NCBI RefSeq assembly: GCF_024707525.1
Contig: NZ_CP062231.1
Span: forward strand, 3,534,001-3,598,000
Origin: Rhizobium sp. TH2
Lineage (GTDB): Bacteria; Pseudomonadota; Alphaproteobacteria; Rhizobiales; Rhizobiaceae
Direction of reading: 5' to 3'
Length of the DNA: 64,000 nucleotides
Part shown: positions 59,493 to 64,000 of the stretch, piece after piece
Layout of the letters: every line of letters starts with the position of its first letter
How positions within the stretch are numbered: position 1 is the stretch's first letter
Position numbers and translations under genes: made by a program
Notes under the pieces: model-generated
What the model was told of the DNA's origin: nothing
The model's database searches: none
What the model saw: only the letters and a program-made list of their open reading frames with translations

Positions 59493-60287
59493 ATGATATC
59501 AGCCGCGCGACCCTCCCCGATCCAGAGTCCCCTGCTGAGCGAGAATGCTGGAACCGGCATTGCGCATGGCTTCTTCACGCGGGCGGGTGGCGTATCGGAA
59601 GGTCTTTACGCCGGTCTCAATGTCGGCCTGGGTTCGCATGACGAACCCGAGCGTATCCGCGAAAATCGAGCGCGTGTCGCCGGCTGGTTCGGCGCCGGCG
59701 CTGGCGATCTCGCCACGCTCTACCAGATCCATTCGCCTGACGTCGTCACCATCGACAAGGTCGGCGACGGCGAGAGGCCAAAGGCCGATAGTCATGTAAC
59801 GGCCACGCCGGGCGTCGTGCTCGGTGTGCTGACCGCCGATTGCGGGCCGATCCTTTTTGCCGACCCGGTTGCCCGCGTCATCGGTGCCGCCCATGCCGGC
59901 TGGAAGGGCGCATTCGACGGCGTGATCGAGAACACAATCGCCGCGATGGAAACACTTGGCGCGAGACGCAAAAACATCGCGGCCAGTCTCGGCCCATCGA
60001 TCTCCAAAGCCAATTACGAAGTCGGCCCCGAGTTCCATGCCAGGTTCATCGAGCGCAACGCCGATTGGGCGCGGTTCTTCACGCCATCCGAAAAACCGGA
60101 ACACTTCATGTTCGACCTGCCCGGCCTGACGATCAGCCGGCTTGAACAGGCGGGCGTCCGGGCGGAAAATGTCGATGTCTGCACCTATGCAGACGAAGAG
60201 AGATTTTTCTCATATCGCCGCACGACACATAGAAACGAGCCGGACTACGGACGGCAGGTTTCAGCAATAATGATACGGGAGGACTAA
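59493..60287 (+). CDS. pgeF: Purine nucleoside phosphorylase/laccase-domain protein PgeF (YfiH/LACC1 family)
   Basis: A 264-residue protein of the multicopper-oxidase-like Cu_oxidase_4 family, also called YfiH/LACC1. Members act on purine nucleosides or edit peptidoglycan precursors. The conserved metal site is spread over TLYQIHSPDVVTID, VLTADCGPILFAD and GAAHAGWKGAFDGVI, with His-Cys-His residues in the usual places. ATG at 59493 with AAAGG upstream is chosen. It follows midA, the common rhizobial order, and the M24 gene starts one base after its stop. Confidence 0.88.
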   Translation: MISAARPSPIQSPLLSENAGTGIAHGFFTRAGGVSEGLYAGLNVGLGSHDEPERIRENRARVAGWFGAGAGDLATLYQIHSPDVVTIDKVGDGERPKADSHVTATPGVVLGVLTADCGPILFADPVARVIGAAHAGWKGAFDGVIENTIAAMETLGARRKNIAASLGPSISKANYEVGPEFHARFIERNADWARFFTPSEKPEHFMFDLPGLTISRLEQAGVRAENVDVCTYADEERFFSYRRTTHRNEPDYGRQVSAIMIRED

Positions 60288-61439
60288 ATGGCGCTGCATT
60301 TTTCGAGAGACGAATTCGCCTCCCGCCTGGAACTGGTCAAGGCGCGGATGAAGGAAGAAAAGCTCGATGCCCTGCTGATCTTCGCCCAGGAAAGCATGTA
60401 CTGGCTGACGGGCTACGACACATTCGGCTACTGTTTCTTCCAGTGCCTCGTCGTCAAGGCCGATGGCCAGATGGTTCTGATGACGCGTTCCGCCGACCTC
60501 CGGCAGGCCAGGCACACGTCCATCATCGAGGACATCCGCATCTGGGTCGACCGGACCAATGCCGACCCGGCGCAGGACCTCAAGAACCTGCTGATGGATC
60601 TCGACCTGCTCGGATCCAAGATCGGCGTGGAATACGACACCCACGGCCTGACGGGCCTCAATGCCCGCAGGCTGGACCACCAACTCACATCCTTCGGCAC
60701 CTCGACCGACGCCTCCTACATCATCTCCAAGCTTCGGCTGGTGAAGAGTGCCGCCGAGATCGAATATGCCGAAAAGGCTGCGGCACTTTCCGACGACGCC
60801 CTCGATGCAGCCCTGAGGCTCGCCAAGCCGGGCGCTAACGAGGCCGATATCCTGGCAGCAATGCAGGGTGCGATCTTTGCAGGCGGCGGGGACTATCCGT
60901 CCAACGAATTCATTATCGGCTCCGGCGCCGATGCGCTCCTCTGCCGCTACAAGGCCGGACGGCGCAATCTCGATGCCGTCGATCAACTGACGCTCGAATG
61001 GGCCGGCGTCTATGCACATTACCATGCGCCGATGATGCGGACAGTCATCGTCGGCACACCAAACGACCGGCAGAAGGAACTCTATGCCGCCTCGCGCGAT
61101 GCGATCGAGGCGATCGAAACCGTGCTGATCACCGGCAACACCTTCGGCACCGTCTTCGATACGCATGCGCGGATCATGGACGAGCGCGGTCTCGCCAAGC
61201 ACAGGCTGAATGCCTGCGGCTATTCGGTGGGCGCGCGCTTCTCGCCCTCATGGATGGAGCACCAGATGTTCCATGCCGGCAATCCCGAGCCGATCCTGCC
61301 AGGCATGACGCTCTTCGTACACATGATCATCATGGATTCCGAGACCGGCACCGCCATGACCCTCGGCCAGACTTACCTGATCACTGACGGGCCTGTGAAA
61401 AGCCTGTCACGCCATAGTCTCGACCTGATTTCGGTGTGA
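60288..61439 (+). CDS. M24-fold protein lacking the peptidase metal ligands (creatinase/DoeA-like)
   Basis: A 383-residue protein with a creatinase N-terminal domain (about residues 8-150) and an M24 pita-bread domain (about 160-375). True aminopeptidase P enzymes have Asp-Asp-His-Glu-Glu metal ligands. Here the first two positions read LTLEWAGVYAHYHAPMMRT, GHGVG is GYSVG, and the last Glu pair is missing (FVHMIIMD, MTLGQTYLI). This resembles creatinase and ectoine hydrolase (DoeA), which are metal-free C-N hydrolases, and not a Xaa-Pro peptidase. The substrate is unknown. GGGAGGAC lies just before the ATG, and the gene is the last of the lgt cluster. Confidence 0.83.
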   Translation: MALHFSRDEFASRLELVKARMKEEKLDALLIFAQESMYWLTGYDTFGYCFFQCLVVKADGQMVLMTRSADLRQARHTSIIEDIRIWVDRTNADPAQDLKNLLMDLDLLGSKIGVEYDTHGLTGLNARRLDHQLTSFGTSTDASYIISKLRLVKSAAEIEYAEKAAALSDDALDAALRLAKPGANEADILAAMQGAIFAGGGDYPSNEFIIGSGADALLCRYKAGRRNLDAVDQLTLEWAGVYAHYHAPMMRTVIVGTPNDRQKELYAASRDAIEAIETVLITGNTFGTVFDTHARIMDERGLAKHRLNACGYSVGARFSPSWMEHQMFHAGNPEPILPGMTLFVHMIIMDSETGTAMTLGQTYLITDGPVKSLSRHSLDLISV

Positions 61440-61543
61440 GTTAGGCCGGTCATTCCACCCCGGCCCCGGAACGATTGACTCGCGCAAGGATAAGGAACGA
61501 TACTTCCGGGCCGTCGGGGGTGTCGGCGGGGTTGGAGCCTTTC

Positions 61544-62284
61544 ATGATGCGCAGCGTTTATCACGCATTGGCGGCGGCTGTTTTCATGGCTCTGCTCGCT
61601 GGCTGCAACACCGACGGTCTCACGCCGCAGGCGGAAATTCCCGGCGCCAGCCAGACGACCCAGCCAACACAAGTGGATCAGCAGACCGAGGTCGCCGAGG
61701 TTCCGCAGGACCGGAAGCCAATGATCGATTCCGAGCCGGATCAGACATCGACCGTGCGCTCGCCGCAGAATACGCTCGAGGCCCAGGCCCAGGCGATCGA
61801 GAGCGGCCAGGACAATCCATCCGAGACAAAGGCCAAGCAAACCGGCAATCTCGGCGCCAACCTCTATAAGACGGATGCCGACAACACGAAAGTCGCCAGC
61901 CTCTATTCGGCGAAGGCCACCGAAGGCTCGATCCGCTTCCTGCCGATCATCGGTGCTCCTGTGCAGGCCGTGACGCCGCTCTCCAAGGAACTCGGCGTCT
62001 CGGCACGCGGCAATGGGCTGACGATCAAGAGCTCGAGCGACCAGACCGCGCAACATGTATTGAAGGGCTATCTCAGCGCCTTCAGCGATGGCGACAAGGT
62101 AACAGTCGTCTATGTCTGGGATGTGCTCGACAATGCCGGTGGCCGGCTGCATCGCATCCAGGGGCAGGCAAACGTGACCGGTGGGGGCGGCGACGCCTGG
62201 GCTTCGGTCCCCGCGACCGTCATGCAGGAGATCGGCGTCAACACGATCGCCGAATATATGAAATGGAAACAGACGCAGGGCTGA
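61544..62284 (+). CDS. Putative lipoprotein
   Basis: About 246 residues. The N-terminal signal MMRSVYHALAAAVFMALLAGC ends in a lipobox (LLAGC), so the protein is likely lipidated by Lgt, whose gene lies nearby. A long Gln/Thr/Pro-rich, low-complexity linker (about residues 25-100) is followed by a compact C-terminal domain (SIRFLPIIGAPVQAVTPLSKELGV ... VTVVYVWDVLDNAGGRLHRIQG) seen in rhizobial lipoproteins of unknown function. Two adjacent ATG codons (61544, 61547) follow GGAGCC. Confidence 0.78.
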   Translation: MMRSVYHALAAAVFMALLAGCNTDGLTPQAEIPGASQTTQPTQVDQQTEVAEVPQDRKPMIDSEPDQTSTVRSPQNTLEAQAQAIESGQDNPSETKAKQTGNLGANLYKTDADNTKVASLYSAKATEGSIRFLPIIGAPVQAVTPLSKELGVSARGNGLTIKSSSDQTAQHVLKGYLSAFSDGDKVTVVYVWDVLDNAGGRLHRIQGQANVTGGGGDAWASVPATVMQEIGVNTIAEYMKWKQTQG

Positions 62285-62348
62285 GCGCGCAAACTGCGAC
62301 CATTCGCACCTCATCGACGTTTCCCAACAGGAAAATCCGGCTATCCCC

Positions 62349-62376
62349 TTGCAATCACGGTGCAGCGCGGTATTAG
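62349..62376 (+). promoter_or_regulatory. Candidate prs promoter
   Basis: TTGCAA (62349-62354) and TATTAG (62371-62376) with a 16-bp spacer, giving a short leader of about 27 nt before the prs ATG. Confidence 0.5.
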
Positions 62377-62409
62377 AGCGCCATCCTGCATGAAATCAGG
62401 CGGACCCAC

Positions 62410-63345
62410 ATGAAGGTATTTTCTGGTAATTCCAACCGGCAGTTGGCCGAGGCCATCTGTGCGTACCTGAAGGTACCGCTTGGAAAGGCCAGCGTCCGGC
62501 GCTTCGCCGATCAGGAAATCTTCGTCGAAATCCAGGAAAACGTGCGCGGTGAGGATATCTTCCTCATCCAGTCGACATCCTACCCGGCCAACGACAACCT
62601 GATGGAACTGTTGATCATGATCGACGCAATGCGCCGGTCCTCGGCAAAGCGCATCACCGCGGTCATCCCCTATTTCGGCTACGCCCGGCAGGATCGCCGC
62701 GCGTCGGGCCGCACGCCGATCTCGGCCAAGCTGGTCGCCAATCTTATCACCGAAGCCGGCGCCGATCGCGTGCTCACGCTCGATTTGCACGCAGGTCAGA
62801 TCCAGGGCTTCTTCGATATTCCGACCGATAATCTCTTCGCCGTGCCGATTCTGACCCGCGACATCAAGGCGACCTATGACCTTGATAACGTCGTGGTTGT
62901 TTCACCGGATGTTGGCGGCGTGGTGCGCGCCCGGGCGCTTGCCAAGCGCCTCAACGACCGTAACCTGGCCATCGTCGACAAACGTCGCGAACGCGCCGGA
63001 GAGTCCGAAGTCATGAACATCGTCGGCGACGTCGAGGGCAAGGACTGTCTGCTGATCGACGACATCGTCGACTCCGGCGGCACGCTTTGCAACGCCGCCG
63101 ACGCGCTGCTGGCACAAGGTGCTGCCAGCGTCACGGCCTATATCACGCATGGTGTTCTTTCGGGCGGCGCCGTCGATCGCGTCGCCTCGTCGCAGCTGCG
63201 TGAACTCGTCACCACCGACTCTATTCAGCCCCCGACCCGGGTTCTCTCCGCCCGCAACATACGCGTCATCAGCACCGCGCCTCTCATCGGCGAGGCAATC
63301 AATCGCACAAGCCTTGAAGAATCGGTCTCAAGCCTGTTTGATTGA
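62410..63345 (+). CDS. prs: Ribose-phosphate pyrophosphokinase
   Basis: Makes PRPP from ribose 5-phosphate and ATP for purines, pyrimidines, NAD, His and Trp. It has 311 residues. Landmarks are the N-terminal [17 protein letters not shown], the Mg-ATP site [15 protein letters not shown] (about 96-110), the flexible-loop region [11 protein letters not shown], and the PRPP-binding signature [17 protein letters not shown] (about 215-231). Full length and motifs are intact. Confidence 0.96.
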   Translation: MKVFSGNSNRQLAEAICAYLKVPLGKASVRRFADQEIFVEIQENVRGEDIFLIQSTSYPANDNLMELLIMIDAMRRSSAKRITAVIPYFGYARQDRRASGRTPISAKLVANLITEAGADRVLTLDLHAGQIQGFFDIPTDNLFAVPILTRDIKATYDLDNVVVVSPDVGGVVRARALAKRLNDRNLAIVDKRRERAGESEVMNIVGDVEGKDCLLIDDIVDSGGTLCNAADALLAQGAASVTAYITHGVLSGGAVDRVASSQLRELVTTDSIQPPTRVLSARNIRVISTAPLIGEAINRTSLEESVSSLFD

Positions 63346-63378
63346 TCCTGGCGTCGACGACAGCGCCGGGAGGTACCT

Positions 63379-64000
63379 TTGGCGCTCAGCAGAGACGAAA
63401 TCTTCCTTCACCCTGAACTGCATGCCCATATCAAAGTTCAGTCCGCGTCTCTGGTGGGAATGTTCCAGCAGGATGCCCGGCTGGCGGCGGTGTTCGCCAC
63501 CCAGCAGCGCTGGCTGATGTCCCATGTCGGGCTTGCACTCTATTTCCGTGGTATGACAAGCGGCGGCCGCACAGGCCTTCACATCACGACCTTCCTGCAG
63601 ACAGTCGATAACGCGCACATCGCGAGCCGGAATACGGCCGATTCCTATCTCAAGGAAATGATCAAGTACAAGTATGTGGAAATGCTTCCCTCGCCGGAGG
63701 ACAAGCGCCTCCGCCCGCTGGCACCGGCACCGCATGTGCTGATGGCGATCACCGGATGGCTACGCATTCACCTGGCGAACCTCGACAGCCTTGTGGGCGG
63801 TGAGCGCCTTGCAAATTTCGACCGGGACCCGTCCGTGATCGCGCAAATGCAGCCGATCATCTCCGACGGCTTGGTCACCGCGCGCGCGGTCCGCCATCCC
63901 GAGAAGACGTTTTCGCTCTTCACCTGGCTCGACAATGGCGGCCTCGTGATGGATTGGGTGATCACCAATATGGAGAACGCCCCGATGTCGGCCGAGCGGG
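63379..64000 (+). CDS. Partial gene, winged-helix-like protein of unknown function
   Basis: An open frame of 207 codons runs off the window. The start is TTG at 63379, backed by GGGAGGT 5-9 bases upstream. The protein looks soluble. Its middle (NTADSYLKEMIKYKYVEMLPSPEDKRLRPLAPAP) has the helix-then-wing pattern of a MarR-like winged helix, where a D-x-R-x-R/L wing follows a recognition helix. No family can be named with confidence. It lies 33 bp after prs on the same strand, so it may be cotranscribed. The remainder is outside the window. Confidence 0.6.
   Translation, partial: MALSRDEIFLHPELHAHIKVQSASLVGMFQQDARLAAVFATQQRWLMSHVGLALYFRGMTSGGRTGLHITTFLQTVDNAHIASRNTADSYLKEMIKYKYVEMLPSPEDKRLRPLAPAPHVLMAITGWLRIHLANLDSLVGGERLANFDRDPSVIAQMQPIISDGLVTARAVRHPEKTFSLFTWLDNGGLVMDWVITNMENAPMSAER

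Overview
The window reads as chromosomal core DNA of an alphaproteobacterium of the order Rhizobiales, most likely Rhizobiaceae or a close relative. The grounds are a 686-residue rhizobial-type RpoD, DnaG next to YqeY and divergent CarA, a 1162-residue CarB, the order greA - LpsB/LpcC-type mannosyltransferase - trxB - LsrB/VtlR regulator (as in Sinorhizobium), a BA14K protein, an HWE kinase, PetP/PetR-like regulators, and GC-rich codon use throughout. No rRNA, tRNA, CRISPR array, transposase or phage gene was seen. The genus cannot be fixed from the sequence alone.

Layout. 0.2-14.3 kb: a GYD protein and rpoD, a free-standing RTX protein, the threonine-catabolic pair tdh-kbl, two FAD oxidoreductases, a cold-shock gene with two small charged-protein genes, then dnaG and yqeY, divergent from carA. 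14.3-23.1 kb: exporters (LysE, MATE, TetA-like MFS), a broken RTX tail, a zinc metallopeptidase, a chemoreceptor and a zinc alcohol dehydrogenase. 23.3-32.6 kb: carB, an MFS exporter whose promoter carries a SoxR-type box, a GFA protein, a decayed copy of an SRPBCC gene, a phosphoethanolamine-transferase-like enzyme, the intact SRPBCC gene and an alpha/beta hydrolase. 32.7-41.3 kb: greA, an LPS-core mannosyltransferase, an unassigned protein, a TRAP permease pair, trxB, lsrB/vtlR, a predicted AbcR/alpha-r15 small RNA, and a PAS-HWE kinase gene cut by one in-frame stop. 41.4-50.9 kb: aspartate aminotransferase, an EAL protein, a soluble sugar dehydrogenase, a DUF1176-like protein, a DMT transporter, a second cold-shock gene, BA14K, an MBL hydrolase, an NTF2-like protein, a small membrane protein and ilvE. 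51.2-54.4 kb: petP-like, petR-like and histidine kinase genes with overlapping ends, then higBA. 54.4-64 kb: an operon ybjN-proC-csaA-phosphatase, ubiK, then lgt-midA-pgeF-M24 protein, a lipoprotein, prs and a partial gene running off the end.

How the genes work together. carA and carB (about 9 kb apart) make carbamoyl phosphate, and prs makes PRPP for pyrimidines, purines, His and Trp. tdh and kbl turn threonine into glycine. rpoD, dnaG and greA are information-processing genes. A recurring theme is stress and envelope control: trxB next to the LsrB/VtlR regulator and its likely sRNA target, a SoxR-box exporter, two cold-shock proteins, LPS and lipid-head-group enzymes, and Lgt.

The best leads are the LysR-box/promoter/AbcR sRNA module at 39.57-39.76 kb, the SoxR box inside a 19-bp promoter spacer at 28.31-28.34 kb, the nonsense-interrupted kinase at 41.01 kb, the apparently leaderless higBA with a palindrome over its promoter, and an M24 protein lacking the peptidase metal ligands. 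I found no clear evidence of a wholly new multi-gene system.
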